Counted from the stretch's first letter, positions 28,203 through 39,178 are shown. The stretch is DNA of 64,000 nt from Neisseria subflava (GCF_003044935.1 NZ_POXP01000001.1:620001-684000); one strand, 5' to 3'. The notes: generated by a model not told the origin, from the sequence alone. Made by a program: numbers and translations.

Positions 28203-30065
28203 TTATTTGTGTTTTTGAGTATGCGGTTTGCTGGGCGTTATACCGAATTTGGACATTGTCTCTTTTAATACTCGGAGATTGCTTCCGCGTTTCAAACCGT
28301 CATTCCAGATTTCTTTGGCCTTGTTTTGGTCGCCAAGTGTCCATAGGACTTCGCCCAAATGCGCGGCAACTTCGGCTTCAGGTTCTTTTTCATAGGCATA
28401 TTGGATATACGGCAAAGCTGTTTGTGCATCGCCTTTAAGATAATAAGCCCAGCCTACACTATCATTAATGGCTGCGCTTTCCGGCTCCATTTGATAGGCC
28501 GTCTGAACCATTTTGAATGCCTCGTCCAAATCCTTGCCGCTTGACAACAAGGTATAGCCCAAAGCATTCCAACCGTGCGGATTATCCGGATACAGCTCTA
28601 CCACACGGCGTAAATCGGCAATCGCCTTGCCTGGCTGATTCAGCTTCTCATAAACCATCGAACGTTGATACAGTACATTGGCAAGCAGCTCAGGAGAAGC
28701 TTGGGTTTTCAAGGATTTTTCGGTAGAACTTACCAAGCTATTTAAAGCATTCAACGATTCTTGAAGATTGGTATTTTTAGACAATACGAACAAAGCCGTA
28801 TTCAACAAATCACTGGCTTCAAAATAACGTCCTCTTTGCTCGGGCATTTTTTGTGCGCGTTGCACCAAAGCCCAAGCCTCTTTATGGTTGCCCTGTTTGG
28901 CTTCGATGGAGGCGGCCAAAATGGTTTTATCAAACGTATAAGCCGTAGCCGTGACCTTGGCCAGCCATTGTTTGGCTTTGGCAAAATCCTCGGCATCATT
29001 ATAAGAAATCGCGCCAATCAACGCCGCACGGCTGCGCTGCTCTTCCGTACCGGCTTTATAAGCCTTTTCCAGATAACTGTTTACCGCAGAAATATTTTCC
29101 GTCTTGCTGGCGGACAATAAGGCGGCCTGAATATACAAATCAGGGTTTGGATTTTCTTCCAACAAAGTCTGCAAACGCTTAAAAGCCTTATCATTTTGGC
29201 CATGGGCGATCAAATTGGCGATATCCAATTCCTGCCAAATCGGAGATAAGGTTTTGGTGTCTGTCTCTTTGAAAAAGCCGTCCAGAATATCAGGATGCCG
29301 TTGCGCCATCAGACGCAGGGTAACAAAAGTCGGCGGCAGAATTTCGTTGTCCAACTTGGCCAATCGCTGCAATGCCGCAATGGCGTGTTTCTTTTGACCG
29401 TCTTTTGCACTAAAAATTGCATCCGCAATCGCCGCTTCTGGAAAGTCTTTATAATTCAATGCTGTTTTATGTACTTGCTTGACCGCATCGCTGGTCAGAT
29501 TCGGCTGTTGGGCTGCGGTTTGTGCCAAAAGCAGGAACACGCGCTTTTGCTCGTCTTCACTACCGCCGGCAATCACCTTGTCCAATCCGCTCAAGTTCTT
29601 ATCGGCTTTGCCCAGCAGCAAATTGCGCAACCAAGTCATGCGCTTTTGTGTTTCACCAGGCTCCGGCTCGATTTCGCGCCATTTTTGGTAAATGGCCTCA
29701 GCCTGTTCAAATGCGTTTAAAGAAACCGCCATCTCCAAAGCGCGTTCGGCCACTTCGGGAGATTTAGTGCGATGCAACGTCAAAATATAAGTAAACAGTG
29801 CAGAGGCGGCATCACCCTTTTGCAGAGCCAGTTCTGAATTTAACAAAGTGAAAACCTGCGAGGTGCGGTTTTGTATACCCAACAGACGTATCCGCTCCTG
29901 CTCACGCTCTTCGGGAGAAAAACGGTCGGCACGGCTTTTCTTTTTGATAATCTTAGCCGATTCAAAAACAACCTTTGAATCGCCGGGCGCGGCAAAAGTT
30001 TGTGCAGCGAACAACATCATGACAGCCGCAGCTGCTACTTGAATACGGGATGGGGAAAACAACAT
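28203..30065 (-). CDS. Exported tetratricopeptide-repeat protein
   Basis: 620 residues from the ATG at 30065, with AAGGAT upstream and a signal peptide ending near AAQTFAAPG. The body is a long alpha solenoid of TPR units; clear repeats include ALEMAVSLNAFEQAEAIYQKWREIEP, QPGKAIADLRRVVELYPDNPHGWNALGYTLL and AINDSVGWAYYLKGDAQTALPYIQYAYEKEP. It sits upstream of lolB, as many betaproteobacterial TPR proteins do. A periplasmic scaffold role in envelope biogenesis is likely, but no partner is known to me. Confidence 0.85.
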   Translation of the reverse strand: MLFSPSRIQVAAAAVMMLFAAQTFAAPGDSKVVFESAKIIKKKSRADRFSPEEREQERIRLLGIQNRTSQVFTLLNSELALQKGDAASALFTYILTLHRTKSPEVAERALEMAVSLNAFEQAEAIYQKWREIEPEPGETQKRMTWLRNLLLGKADKNLSGLDKVIAGGSEDEQKRVFLLLAQTAAQQPNLTSDAVKQVHKTALNYKDFPEAAIADAIFSAKDGQKKHAIAALQRLAKLDNEILPPTFVTLRLMAQRHPDILDGFFKETDTKTLSPIWQELDIANLIAHGQNDKAFKRLQTLLEENPNPDLYIQAALLSASKTENISAVNSYLEKAYKAGTEEQRSRAALIGAISYNDAEDFAKAKQWLAKVTATAYTFDKTILAASIEAKQGNHKEAWALVQRAQKMPEQRGRYFEASDLLNTALFVLSKNTNLQESLNALNSLVSSTEKSLKTQASPELLANVLYQRSMVYEKLNQPGKAIADLRRVVELYPDNPHGWNALGYTLLSSGKDLDEAFKMVQTAYQMEPESAAINDSVGWAYYLKGDAQTALPYIQYAYEKEPEAEVAAHLGEVLWTLGDQNKAKEIWNDGLKRGSNLRVLKETMSKFGITPSKPHTQKHK

Positions 30066-30240
30066 AACTATCCTTTTTGAGAACCTGCCGGCATTTTCAG
30101 ACGGCCTAAGCACTTGCAGAACAGATGCAAAGCTTTATTTATCATTCAGGCATAACTGTAACACACGCACCCTATTTTGTTGACACGGTAACCGTAAACC
30201 TTGTGTAATCCTCATCTGCATAAAACGATCAGTGCCAAAA

Positions 30241-30846
30241 ATGAATACCGACCACCTTATCCACTTCCTAACTCAAGCTTCACGCTTCAGCAGCCGTATG
30301 CAAGCAGAGCGCAATCAATTATTTACCGCCCACACGGTCAAAGAAGCTGCCGTTTTGGTCGGCATTGTCTTGTATGAAGGAGCGTGGCAAATTTTACTGA
30401 CCAAAAGGGCCGAGACCTTAAGGCAACACACTGGACAAATCGCCTTTGCCGGTGGCCGCAAAGATACCCAAGACGACAGCCTAACGGCAACGGCGTTAAG
30501 AGAAGCTTATGAAGAAACCGCCATTCCGATTACCGCATGGCAGACTTTTGCGCCGCTACCCTTTTATGACACGCCTTCCGGCTACCGTGTTACGCCTGTT
30601 CCGGCAATTTGCACCCAGTCCGTCAACCCAAAAGCCAATCCCGACGAAGTAGCTGAAATTTTTTATCTGCCTTTGGATTTCGCCTTAAACCTGCAAAACT
30701 ACACATTCCGTCAGCTTCATCACAACAATCAAACCCTCGCCCTCCCCGCCCTGCCTTTCCGACACTACGACATCTGGGGGCTGACAGCAATCATCCTATA
30801 TGGACTGGCAGAACGTTATCAGCAATATTGCCAAGCTTTTAAATAA
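30241..30846 (+). CDS. NUDIX hydrolase, CoA pyrophosphatase type (NudL-like)
   Basis: 201 residues from the ATG at 30241 (a GTG three codons earlier is possible; neither has a strong ribosome site). The UPF0035-type lead-in ILLTKRAETLRQHTGQIAFAGG is followed by the NUDIX box GRKDTQDDS...ALREAYEET. These features define the group that cleaves CoA to phosphopantetheine and 3',5'-ADP. Single-gene unit, convergent with cysG. Confidence 0.88.
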   Translation: MNTDHLIHFLTQASRFSSRMQAERNQLFTAHTVKEAAVLVGIVLYEGAWQILLTKRAETLRQHTGQIAFAGGRKDTQDDSLTATALREAYEETAIPITAWQTFAPLPFYDTPSGYRVTPVPAICTQSVNPKANPDEVAEIFYLPLDFALNLQNYTFRQLHHNNQTLALPALPFRHYDIWGLTAIILYGLAERYQQYCQAFK

Positions 30847-30850
30847 GGCA

Positions 30851-30881
30851 AGGCCGTCTGAAACCAATGTTTAGACGGCCT
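30851..30881. terminator. Imperfect DUS hairpin
   Basis: AGGCCGTCTGAAAC against GTTTAGACGGCCT; one arm has lost the C of TTTCAGACGG. Lies between convergent genes. Confidence 0.55.
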
Positions 30882-30898
30882 GATTTAATCAATTTTCT

Positions 30899-32296
30899 TT
30901 ATGCGGCTTCTTCGAAATATTCGACACCTTCTCCGAACCATTTCATCTCATTGCGCAGGGCAACCACTTCGCCAATCACCATTAAAGCTGGACGATCTGC
31001 TTCGGCAGCCAGCAAGCCCAAATCTTTCAGACGGCCTGTCCGCACGGTTTGATTCGGTAAAGTCCCATTGGAAATCACGGCAACAGGTGTAGAAGGCTGC
31101 CTGCCATAAGCCATCAGTTTTTCCGCAATCTCAGCCGCTTTAAGTGTGCCCATATAGATTACCAGCGTTTGACGGCTTAAAGCCAAAGTCTGCCAATCAG
31201 GCTGATTGCCCTCGTGTTTGCTGTGGCCGGTTACAAATAAAGCACTTTGTGCACAATCGCGATGGGTTAACGGAATACCGGCATAAGCAGTAGCTCCAAG
31301 TGCAGCAGTAATGCCCGGCACAATGCGGTAAGCGATTCCAGCTTGATGCAGGGTTTGCACTTCCTCCCCACCACGTCCGAACACAAAAGGATCGCCGCCT
31401 TTCAACCTTACCACGCGCTCGCCTTTTTGAGCGTGCTCAACCAATAGACGGTTGGTTTCTTCCTGCTGGACATGGTGCGCACCGGCGCGTTTACCCACGC
31501 TGATTTTCACCGCATCTTTGCGTACCATCGCCAAAATTTCATCCGACACCAAAGCATCGTAAAACACGGTATCCGCAGCCTGAATCGCCTGCAAAGCATG
31601 TATGGTCAGCAAGCCCGGATCTCCCGGCCCTGCCCCCACCAAAACCACTTCGCCGCCAAACGGCGTTTCCCGGTTTAACTGCGTGATCAATTCACGTTCC
31701 GCCGCCTCGATATTGTTTTGAGCTGCAAAAATACTGAAACGGCTGTCGAACAACTTCTCCCAAAAATAACGGCGTTGTTCGACATTATTCAGCGCTTGCT
31801 TAACCTTTGTGCGCCATTTGCCGGCAATACGCGCCATCGTGCCCGTATGCAGCGGAATCAATGTCTCAATAATCTGCCGCCATTTACGCGCCAATACAGG
31901 CGCAGTACCGCCGCTGGATATGGCGATCTTCAACGGTCCCCTATCCACCACGGCAGGTACGATAAACGAACACAAGTCCGCCGTATCCACCGTATTACAC
32001 AATTTTGCCCGTCGTTCCGCCGCTTCAAAAACACTGTGGTTAAACACGTCGTCATCCGTCGCCGCAATAACAAAATACACCTCGTCCAACATGGCTTCTT
32101 CAAACAAGCCGCCCAGCCAAACTATTTTCCCTTCAGCCGCCCATTGCTGAAACTGCGGATTCAGAGTTTCCGCAACAACGCGCACGCGCGCTCCGGCAGA
32201 TAACAGGCTTTCCGCCTTGCGCTCGGCAACCTTACCCGCACCTGCCAGTAAAACAGGACGGTCTCTCAAATCGGCAAACAAAGGATAATGGCTCAT
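30899..32296 (-). CDS. cysG: Siroheme synthase CysG (trifunctional)
   Basis: 465 residues. N-terminal precorrin-2 dehydrogenase/ferrochelatase (LLAGAGKVAERKAESLLSAGARVRVVA, residues 1-~210, with SSGGTAPVLARKWRQ) and C-terminal uroporphyrinogen methyltransferase (VVLVGAGPGDPGLLTIHALQAI, RLKGGDPFVFGRGGEE, GITAALGATAYAGIPLTHR). It makes siroheme for sulfite and nitrite reductases. No cys sulfate-assimilation genes flank it here. An internal DUS encodes TGRLK. Confidence 0.97.
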   Translation of the reverse strand: MSHYPLFADLRDRPVLLAGAGKVAERKAESLLSAGARVRVVAETLNPQFQQWAAEGKIVWLGGLFEEAMLDEVYFVIAATDDDVFNHSVFEAAERRAKLCNTVDTADLCSFIVPAVVDRGPLKIAISSGGTAPVLARKWRQIIETLIPLHTGTMARIAGKWRTKVKQALNNVEQRRYFWEKLFDSRFSIFAAQNNIEAAERELITQLNRETPFGGEVVLVGAGPGDPGLLTIHALQAIQAADTVFYDALVSDEILAMVRKDAVKISVGKRAGAHHVQQEETNRLLVEHAQKGERVVRLKGGDPFVFGRGGEEVQTLHQAGIAYRIVPGITAALGATAYAGIPLTHRDCAQSALFVTGHSKHEGNQPDWQTLALSRQTLVIYMGTLKAAEIAEKLMAYGRQPSTPVAVISNGTLPNQTVRTGRLKDLGLLAAEADRPALMVIGEVVALRNEMKWFGEGVEYFEEAA

Positions 32297-32589
32297 GGTC
32301 GTGTTCTTGCTTTATCAATGATTGTCCGCCGATATTAAAGGCCGTCTGAAAAAATAGGAAAGAATGGTTTCTGATTTTCTTATGGTGTTTGGTTATATAC
32401 CTGCCACAACAAAATAAGTTATAGCGGCAAACACAAAACAGAAGCAGAAAATTTCAAAATAAACGATTAGGAGATAGTGCAACAATATAAAAATTCATTT
32501 TTTCACAAATAAATTGCGCCTTCTTCATTTTTCAGACGGCCTTTGCCTGCGTATAATATCGTTTTGTCTACAATTTGAAATCCTAACCA
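32297..32589. other. AT-rich divergent intergenic region cysG/aroA
   Basis: Holds one AG-DUS next to cysG (32339-32350), one inverted copy at about 32531-32542, and the aroA promoter. No coding frame seen. Confidence 0.6.
32529..32557 (+). promoter_or_regulatory. Predicted aroA promoter
   Basis: Perfect TATAAT at 32552-32557 with TTTTCA 17 bases upstream. A DUS copy forms most of the spacer. Confidence 0.55.
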
Positions 32590-33882
32590 ATGACCGAATC
32601 CATCCGCCTGCCCGCTTCTACACTCAAGCCTTCCACCGTTGCCCTGCCCGGTTCCAAAAGCATCAGCAACCGCACGCTACTCTTGGCCGCACTCTCCGAC
32701 AATGTTTGCGAAATCCATTCTTTGCTCAAATCCGATGATACCGACCGAATGCTTGAAGCACTCGACAAACTCGGTGTGCAAATTGAATCTTTACCTGAAG
32801 GCCGTCTGAAAGTTCATGGCACCGGTGGCCGCTTTCCCAACTCAACCGCCGATTTGTTTTTAGGCAATGCCGGTACGGCATTCCGCCCTTTGACTGCCGC
32901 GCTTGCCGTTTTAGGTGGCGACTATCATCTGCATGGTGTGCCGCGTATGCACGAACGCCCCATTGGCGATTTGGTGGATGCGTTGCGCATTGCAGGCGCG
33001 GACGTACAATATCTGGGCAATGAAAACTATCCGCCGCTTCAGATCGGCAAACGCCAAGACAACGGCCAGCGCGTTATTCCGATCAAAGGCAATGTTTCCA
33101 GCCAATTCCTGACCGCCCTGTTGATGGCTTTGCCCCTAACCGGACAAGCATTTGAAATCCACATGGTAGGCGAGTTGATTTCCAAACCTTATATCGACAT
33201 CACGCTCAAGCTGATGGCGCAGTTCGGTGTGAACATCATTAATGAAGACTACCGTGTATTTAAAATCCCGGCCGGTGCCAAATATCATGCGCCCGAACAT
33301 TTATATGTAGAAGGCGATGCATCCAGCGCGTCTTATTTCTTGGGCGCAGGCCTGATTGCGGGTACACCCATCCGCGTAACCGGTATCGGCGCACACAGCA
33401 TCCAAGGCGACGTTGCCTTCGCACGCGAACTGGAGAAAATCGGTGCAGATGTGATTTGGGGCGAAAATTTTGTTGAAATTTCCCGCCCTATCGAGCGCAA
33501 GATTCAGGCTTTTGATTTGGATGCCAACCATATTCCTGATGCAGCCATGACTCTGGCCATTATTGCACTGGCCACCAAACAGCCCTGCACCCTGCGCAAT
33601 ATCGGCTCATGGCGCGTCAAAGAAACCGACCGTATCGCCGCCATGGCAACCGAGCTGCGCAAACTGGGGGCTGAAGTCGTTGAAGAAGCCGAAGCCATCC
33701 ATATTACGCCGACCGAAACACTTATCCCCGATGCCATCATCGATACTTACGACGACCACCGCATGGCCATGTGTTTCTCGCTGGTTTCGCTTTTGGGTGT
33801 TCCCATCATCATCAACGACCCGAAATGTACGCATAAAACTTTCCCCAACTATTTCCAAGTTTTTGCATCATTGACCAACTGA
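32590..33882 (+). CDS. aroA: 3-phosphoshikimate 1-carboxyvinyltransferase (EPSP synthase)
   Basis: 430 residues with [18 protein letters not shown] at the N-terminus, [28 protein letters not shown], and the C-terminal block [21 protein letters not shown] and [11 protein letters not shown]. It joins PEP to shikimate-3-phosphate in aromatic synthesis. The PEP-loop reads [10 protein letters not shown], typical of the class I sensitive enzymes. Stands alone. Confidence 0.97.
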   Translation: MTESIRLPASTLKPSTVALPGSKSISNRTLLLAALSDNVCEIHSLLKSDDTDRMLEALDKLGVQIESLPEGRLKVHGTGGRFPNSTADLFLGNAGTAFRPLTAALAVLGGDYHLHGVPRMHERPIGDLVDALRIAGADVQYLGNENYPPLQIGKRQDNGQRVIPIKGNVSSQFLTALLMALPLTGQAFEIHMVGELISKPYIDITLKLMAQFGVNIINEDYRVFKIPAGAKYHAPEHLYVEGDASSASYFLGAGLIAGTPIRVTGIGAHSIQGDVAFARELEKIGADVIWGENFVEISRPIERKIQAFDLDANHIPDAAMTLAIIALATKQPCTLRNIGSWRVKETDRIAAMATELRKLGAEVVEEAEAIHITPTETLIPDAIIDTYDDHRMAMCFSLVSLLGVPIIINDPKCTHKTFPNYFQVFASLTN

Positions 33883-33898
33883 TTGATTATTCAAAGTT

Positions 33899-33945
33899 TC
33901 AGACGGCCTGTTGCATACAAAAAACACAGACCGTCTGAAAAATAA
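33899..33945 (+). repeat. Degenerate DUS inverted pair
   Basis: TTTCAGACGGCCTG followed by CAGACCGTCTGAAA; the second copy reads AGACCGTCTGAA rather than AGGCCGTCTGAA. Possible weak terminator of aroA upstream of recA. Confidence 0.5.
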
Positions 33946-34029
33946 AAATAAAACTATACTTTTTCTTAATTTATGCGATAATAGCTAAATAAATTCTTAG
34001 CGATTCATATTTCCTTTCGGAGAGAAAAC

Positions 34030-35076
34030 ATGTCAGACGAAAAAAGCAAAGCCTTAGCCGCCGCCCTTGCCCAAATCGAAAAAAACTTCGGCAAAGGCTC
34101 CATCATGAAAATGGACGGCAGCCAACAGGAAGAAAACCTTGATGTTATTTCCACCGGCTCCCTCGGCGTGGACTTGGCACTCGGCGTTGGCGGTCTGCCC
34201 CGCGGCCGCGTGGTTGAAATTTTCGGCCCGGAATCCTCCGGTAAAACCACACTCTGTCTCGAAGCCATTGCCCAATGCCAAAAAAATGGCGGCATCTGTG
34301 CATTCATCGATGCCGAGCATGCTTTTGACCCGATTTACGCCCGCAAACTCGGTGTAAAAGTCGAAGAACTCTATCTCTCCCAACCGGATACCGGCGAACA
34401 GGCATTGGAAATCTGCGATACATTGGTACGCTCAGGCGGTATCGATATGGTTGTTGTCGACTCCGTAGCCGCACTTGTGCCTAAAGCCGAGATCGAAGGC
34501 GAAATGGGCGACAGCCATGTCGGCCTACAAGCCCGCCTCATGAGCCAAGCCCTGCGCAAACTGACCGGCCACATCAAACGCACCAATACATTGGTTGTTT
34601 TCATTAACCAAATCCGTATGAAAATCGGTGTGATGTTCGGCAGCCCTGAAACCACGACCGGCGGTAACGCGCTCAAATTCTATGCCTCTGTCCGCCTCGA
34701 CATCCGCCGTACCGGTCAGATTAAAAAAGGCGATGACGTTATTGGTAACGAAACCAAAGTCAAAGTCATCAAAAACAAAGTTGCGCCTCCATTCCGTCAA
34801 GCCGAATTCGATATTCTTTACGGCGAAGGCATCAGCTGGGAAGGCGAATTGATCGACTTGGGCGTCAAACATGACATCGTTGAAAAATCCGGTGCATGGT
34901 ACAGCTACAACGGCGCAAAAATCGGCCAAGGTAAAGACAATGTACGCGTTTGGCTGAAAGAAAACCCTGATATCGCCAACGAAATCGATGCCAAAATCCG
35001 TGCGGCAGTCGGTATCAATGTCGATATTACCGAAGGCAAATTGGACGATACCGACGGAGAACGTCCTGAGGAATAA
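34030..35076 (+). CDS. recA: Recombinase RecA
   Basis: 348 residues, complete RecA: Walker [10 protein letters not shown] (66-74), Walker B region [42 protein letters not shown] loop 2 region [28 protein letters not shown], and an acidic tail ending [10 protein letters not shown]. It acts in homologous recombination, pilin variation and natural transformation. A GGAGAG ribosome site precedes the ATG. No LexA box is visible, in keeping with Neisseria. Confidence 0.98.
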   Translation: MSDEKSKALAAALAQIEKNFGKGSIMKMDGSQQEENLDVISTGSLGVDLALGVGGLPRGRVVEIFGPESSGKTTLCLEAIAQCQKNGGICAFIDAEHAFDPIYARKLGVKVEELYLSQPDTGEQALEICDTLVRSGGIDMVVVDSVAALVPKAEIEGEMGDSHVGLQARLMSQALRKLTGHIKRTNTLVVFINQIRMKIGVMFGSPETTTGGNALKFYASVRLDIRRTGQIKKGDDVIGNETKVKVIKNKVAPPFRQAEFDILYGEGISWEGELIDLGVKHDIVEKSGAWYSYNGAKIGQGKDNVRVWLKENPDIANEIDAKIRAAVGINVDITEGKLDDTDGERPEE

Positions 35077-35111
35077 GCCTGTTTGAAATAAAAGGTTAAA
35101 AAAGACCAAAT

Positions 35112-35159
35112 AAAGGCCGTCTGATATCCGACCATTAATCGGATTTCAGACGGCCTTTT
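35112..35159. terminator. Extended DUS terminator recA/S-formylglutathione hydrolase
   Basis: A 19-bp stem (AAAGGCCGTCTGATATCCG vs its near complement) with one mismatch: the left DUS ends GAT instead of GAA. Convergent position with flanking A/T tracts. Confidence 0.8.
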
Positions 35160-35171
35160 ATTCAATACTGC

Positions 35172-36020
35172 TTAAAGCCCTAATGCCTGAGCGTGAAACT
35201 CAATATGCGAATCGATAAAGCTGGCAATAAAGAAATAGTTATGCCCATAGCCCGGACGTACTTTATATTGGATATTGAAACCTTTTTCTCGTGCGGAGCG
35301 GACAAACCCTTCCGGTTGCAGGACTTCAGGATACAAAGCATCTTCACTGCCGACATCAATCAAAACAGGCAATTTATGCGAGGCCGTCTGAAGCAGCTCT
35401 GTACTGTCATAGCGTTTCCACGTTTCCACGTTTTGGCCCAAATAAGCCGAAAACGCCTGCCTGCCGCCTTCCGTATCGATAGGATGACATAAAGGCGCAA
35501 AGGCTGAAACCGCAGCATATCGGCCGGGATGCTTCAAAGCCAACTGCAGCGCACCATGCCCGCCCATGCTGAAACCTGCAATGCTGCGCTCTTGCGTTAC
35601 CGGAAAATGATGCTCGATCAAATCAGGCAATTCTTGGCTGATATAGCTTTCCATTTGGTAATGCTGCGCCCAAGGTGCTTCAGTTGCATTGACATAAAAT
35701 CCGGCGCCCTGTCCAAGATAATGTTCCTCACTGTCGGCAACATGCCGACCGCGTGGCGAGGTATCCGGGAAAACCACGATAATATTCCATTGCGCCGCAA
35801 AACGTTGGATCCCGCTTTGTTGAACCAATTCAGAACCATCGCTATTTAAGCCGGAAAGAAAATATAAAACAGGCGCGGGATAGCCTTTTAAGACTTGTGG
35901 CGGCAGATAGACATCAAATACCATATCCGTCCGGCAGGTTTGAGAAAAATGGCGGTACCGTTCCTGATACCCGTTAAACATCTTTCTGCGTTCCAGCAAA
36001 TGCAATTCTGAATTTTTCAT
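35172..36020 (-). CDS. fghA: S-formylglutathione hydrolase
   Basis: A 282-residue esterase D. Catalytic triad S151 (AGFSMGGHGAL), D227 (DVGSEDALYPE) and H260 (GYGHNYFF). It hydrolyses S-formylglutathione to formate and glutathione, the last step of glutathione-dependent formaldehyde detoxification; the meningococcal counterpart is called EstD. Here it is next to recA, not with adhC or nmlR. Its 5' region contains a long hairpin. Confidence 0.93.
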   Translation of the reverse strand: MKNSELHLLERRKMFNGYQERYRHFSQTCRTDMVFDVYLPPQVLKGYPAPVLYFLSGLNSDGSELVQQSGIQRFAAQWNIIVVFPDTSPRGRHVADSEEHYLGQGAGFYVNATEAPWAQHYQMESYISQELPDLIEHHFPVTQERSIAGFSMGGHGALQLALKHPGRYAAVSAFAPLCHPIDTEGGRQAFSAYLGQNVETWKRYDSTELLQTASHKLPVLIDVGSEDALYPEVLQPEGFVRSAREKGFNIQYKVRPGYGHNYFFIASFIDSHIEFHAQALGL

Positions 36021-36516
36021 TTTATTCCTTGTAAGGAAACAACAATGAGCAGAATGTTAGCGCAAAACCTGCTCATCGTGTTGTTGCCCCATCTTTTTAA
36101 GGCAACCCAATCTGCTTTAAACAAGGCTTGCCAATCATGCGAAATCATTACGCCGACAGCATTTAAAATCTATACACAATCTCTGTGGATAAATCTGTTG
36201 ATAAGCTTTGGGTAATCGTAAAATTTTCTTTAGGAACAAACCAAGTCTTAAATTGACTAAAATTTAATCAAATAAAATATAATAAAATCAAGTGGTTATA
36301 TTTATAAGATTTTACTATAATCATACAGTGAAAATTTATAGGTAAAACAAGGTTATGCGGCTTTGTGCATAAATTAGGGTTGACATCCCTAAAAATCACC
36401 CCGAATCAAAAGCTGCGTAAAACAACGGCCGATTTCATCAGATGCCATTCAAAAGACACGCGGCCATACATTTTGCGTTACAATACGCACTTATTTTTAA
36501 GAAAGAAAAATACGCC
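36021..36516. other. Intergenic region between fghA and proS
   Basis: 496 bases, low GC. Holds a long stem-loop at 36037-36084 (fghA leader side), a 100-base AT-rich core around 36230-36330 with repeated AAAATA/TAAAAT runs, and a TTGACA at 36380-36385 without a good -10 partner. No credible coding frame. A structured 5' leader for proS is possible but I cannot show one. Confidence 0.5.
36037..36084 (-). promoter_or_regulatory. Stem-loop in fghA leader
   Basis: AACAACAATGAGCAG and CTGCTCATCGTGTTGTT pair except for a two-base bulge, with a 16-base loop. In the fghA mRNA it would end 17 bases before the start codon. May be a regulatory leader or an operator. Confidence 0.35.
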
Positions 36517-38229
36517 ATGAAAGCCTCCCAGTTCTTCATTTCTACCCTTAAAGAAGCCCCTGCCGAAGCCGCACTTGCCAGCCACAAGCTGATGATTCGT
36601 GCCGGCTTGATCAAAGCCAACGCATCCGGTCTTTATACTTGGATGCCGATGGGTCTGCGCGTATTGCGCAAAGTTGAAAATATCGTGCGTGAAGAAATGG
36701 CCCGCGCGGGTAGCGTGGAGCTGCTGATGCCGGTGGTACAACCTGCCGAACTGTGGCAGGAATCCGGTCGCTGGGAATTTTATGGTAAAGAACTGCTGCG
36801 CCTGAAAGACCGTCATGACCGCGATTTCTGTATGGGTCCGACTTGCGAAGAAGTCATTGCCGACATCGTGCGCAAAGAAGTCAACAGCTACAAACAACTG
36901 CCAAAAAACTTTTACCACATCCAAACCAAATTCCGCGATGAAGTACGTCCGCGCTTCGGTGTGATGCGCGCGCGCGAGTTCGTCATGAAAGATGCTTATT
37001 CCTTCCATGCCGACTATGCCTCGCTTCAGACGACCTATCAAGATATGTACGACGCTTATTGCCGTATCTTCACCCGTTTGGGTTTAGAATTCCGTCCTGT
37101 TGCCGCGGATACCGGCAGCATCGGCGGTACCGGCTCTCACGAATTCCAAGTATTGGCTGAAAGCGGCGAAGACGTTATTGCATATAGCGACACTTCCGAT
37201 TACGCCGCCAATATCGAGCTGGCGCCGACTTTGCCGCTTAAAGGCGAACGCGCCGCTGCTCAGGCCGAGTTGACCAAAGTACATACGCCAAACGTCAAAA
37301 CCATTGAGTCTTTGGTTGAATTCCTCAATATTCCGGTTGAACAAACCCTTAAATCCATCGTGGTCGAAGGCGAAAACGAAGGCGAACTTGTTCTGTTGCT
37401 GTTGCGTGGCGACCATGAATTTAACGATATTAAGGCAGAAAAACTGGCCGGCGTGAAATCACCACTGACCATGGCAAGCCCTGCCGCGATTATTGAACAG
37501 TTCGGCGCAAACGGTGGCTCTCTCGGCCCTGTCAGCTTCAACGGTAAAGTCTATGCGGATTTCGCTACCGAAAAAGGCGCAGATTGGGTTATCGGCGCGA
37601 ACGAAGACGACTACCACTATACCGGCTTCAACTTCGGCCGAGATGCTGACGAGCCTGAATTTGTCGATTTGCGTAATGTCATCGAAGGCGATATCAGCCC
37701 CGACGAACAAGGCCGTCTGAAACTGGCGCGCGGTATTGAAGTCGGCCATGTCTTCCAATTGCGCGACAAATATACCCAAGCCATGAATGTCAGCTTCTTG
37801 GACAATAACGGCAAATCCCAAATCATGGAAATGGGCTGCTACGGTATCGGTATTACCCGCGTTGTGGCCGCCGCCATCGAACAAAACAACGACGAAAAAG
37901 GCATTGTTTGGACCAAAGCAATGGCGCCGTTTGAAGTCGTTATCGTGCCGATGAACTACAAAAAATCAGACGCCGTGCGCGAAGCCGCTGACAAAATCTA
38001 TGCCGAGCTTTTGGCTGCCGGTGCGGATGTATTGTTGGATGACCGCGATGAACGTGCGGGCGTATTGCTGAATGACTCTGAGCTGTTGGGTATTCCTCAC
38101 CGCATCGTGATCGGCGATCGCGCATTGAAAGAAGGCAATGTCGAATATGCCGAGCGCCGTGACAATCAGGCTCAAGCCGTTGCGGTATCAGAAGTTGTCG
38201 CCAAGGTTTTGGCCGCATTGAACGCTTAA
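36517..38229 (+). CDS. proS: Prolyl-tRNA synthetase
   Basis: 570 residues from the ATG at 36517 ([20 protein letters not shown]). Prokaryote-type ProRS: class II motif 2 [26 protein letters not shown], an inserted YbaK-like editing domain (about residues 230-390; [28 protein letters not shown]), motif 3 [17 protein letters not shown], and a C-terminal anticodon domain. An internal DUS encodes QGRLK, and an AG-mucDUS-like copy (CTTCAGACGACCT, near 37025) lies in the coding region. Confidence 0.97.
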   Translation: MKASQFFISTLKEAPAEAALASHKLMIRAGLIKANASGLYTWMPMGLRVLRKVENIVREEMARAGSVELLMPVVQPAELWQESGRWEFYGKELLRLKDRHDRDFCMGPTCEEVIADIVRKEVNSYKQLPKNFYHIQTKFRDEVRPRFGVMRAREFVMKDAYSFHADYASLQTTYQDMYDAYCRIFTRLGLEFRPVAADTGSIGGTGSHEFQVLAESGEDVIAYSDTSDYAANIELAPTLPLKGERAAAQAELTKVHTPNVKTIESLVEFLNIPVEQTLKSIVVEGENEGELVLLLLRGDHEFNDIKAEKLAGVKSPLTMASPAAIIEQFGANGGSLGPVSFNGKVYADFATEKGADWVIGANEDDYHYTGFNFGRDADEPEFVDLRNVIEGDISPDEQGRLKLARGIEVGHVFQLRDKYTQAMNVSFLDNNGKSQIMEMGCYGIGITRVVAAAIEQNNDEKGIVWTKAMAPFEVVIVPMNYKKSDAVREAADKIYAELLAAGADVLLDDRDERAGVLLNDSELLGIPHRIVIGDRALKEGNVEYAERRDNQAQAVAVSEVVAKVLAALNA

Positions 38230-38244
38230 GTCTTTTCAATAATG

Positions 38245-38288
38245 AAAAGGCCGTCTGAAACTGATTATTTCGTTTCAGACGGCCTTTT
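38245..38288. terminator. Bidirectional DUS terminator proS/pflA
   Basis: AAAAGGCCGTCTGAAAC and GTTTCAGACGGCCTTTTT with a nine-base loop. Confidence 0.8.
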
Positions 38289-38294
38289 TCTGTT

Positions 38295-39101
38295 TTAATA
38301 AATAATGTTTTTTCCGTAGCTCTCTAATATTTCTTTGATTTTCAAAATGGTTTCTTTAGGCGGCGGATGTACCCCTTTTAACTTGTATTCATCGCCGCAC
38401 AAAGCCCATTTATGTGCGCCCAATTCGTGATACGGCAAAAGCTCGACCATTTCGACATTATCCATATCACCGATAAACTCGCCCAATAAATGCGCTGAAC
38501 GCTCATCATCGGTATAGCCTGGAACAACCACATAACGAATCCGCGTCGGCTGATTGCGTTCGGCAAGATAGCGCGCGAATTTCAGCGTTTTGGTATTAGG
38601 GATACCGACAAGCACTTTATGAATTTCAGGATCGATTTGTTTTAAGTCGAGCATGACCAAATTGGTATGATCGAGCAAATCATCCAAAATCGAATCATAG
38701 TGCAAAGCATAGCCATTGCTGTCGAGACAGGTATGAATATCGTGTTCCCGACAGGCCGTAAACCAATCGCGTACAAACTCATATTGCAATAACGGCTCGC
38801 CGCCTGTTGCCGTTACGCCTCCGCCTGTCGCACGCAGATAATGACGATAGGTCATGACCTGCTTCATCACAGTTGCCACGTCTAATTCCTGCGCCTGCTC
38901 GGTATGGAGATCCCATGTGTCGCGATTATGGCAATAAAGACAACGCATCAGGCAACCTTGCAAAAAGAGCACGTAGCGCAAACCCGGACCATCGACAGCG
39001 CCGCAAGATTCAATCGAATGAATAATGCCTTTGCCGTTATAGTGACGGTGGCCAAGGTTTTTCAGTTCCGGCTCGGGAGTGATGGCAAAAGTCGTGGACA
39101 T
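38295..39101 (-). CDS. pflA: Pyruvate formate-lyase activating enzyme
   Basis: 268 residues from the ATG at 39101 ([13 protein letters not shown]); the frame runs further upstream through a DUS. Radical-SAM cluster [15 protein letters not shown] (C-x3-C-x2-C), then [15 protein letters not shown] and LDSNGYA. It installs the glycyl radical on PflB under anoxia. It follows pflB by 139 bp with a DUS hairpin between, so expression may be uneven. Confidence 0.95.
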   Translation of the reverse strand: MSTTFAITPEPELKNLGHRHYNGKGIIHSIESCGAVDGPGLRYVLFLQGCLMRCLYCHNRDTWDLHTEQAQELDVATVMKQVMTYRHYLRATGGGVTATGGEPLLQYEFVRDWFTACREHDIHTCLDSNGYALHYDSILDDLLDHTNLVMLDLKQIDPEIHKVLVGIPNTKTLKFARYLAERNQPTRIRYVVVPGYTDDERSAHLLGEFIGDMDNVEMVELLPYHELGAHKWALCGDEYKLKGVHPPPKETILKIKEILESYGKNIIY

Positions 39102-39148
39102 AATGTTCGGCTCAAAAATAATTTTGCTGATGTGAATTGTACGATAAT

Positions 39149-39178
39149 AAAGGCCGTCTGAACATTTCAGACGGCCTT
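39149..39178 (-). terminator. DUS hairpin between pflB and pflA
   Basis: AAAGGCCGTCTGAA and TTCAGACGGCCTT with a three-base loop; could attenuate pflA. Confidence 0.55.

Noticed and set aside
36380-36385. TTGACA upstream of proS as promoter
   Set aside because: No acceptable -10 hexamer 16-18 bases downstream.
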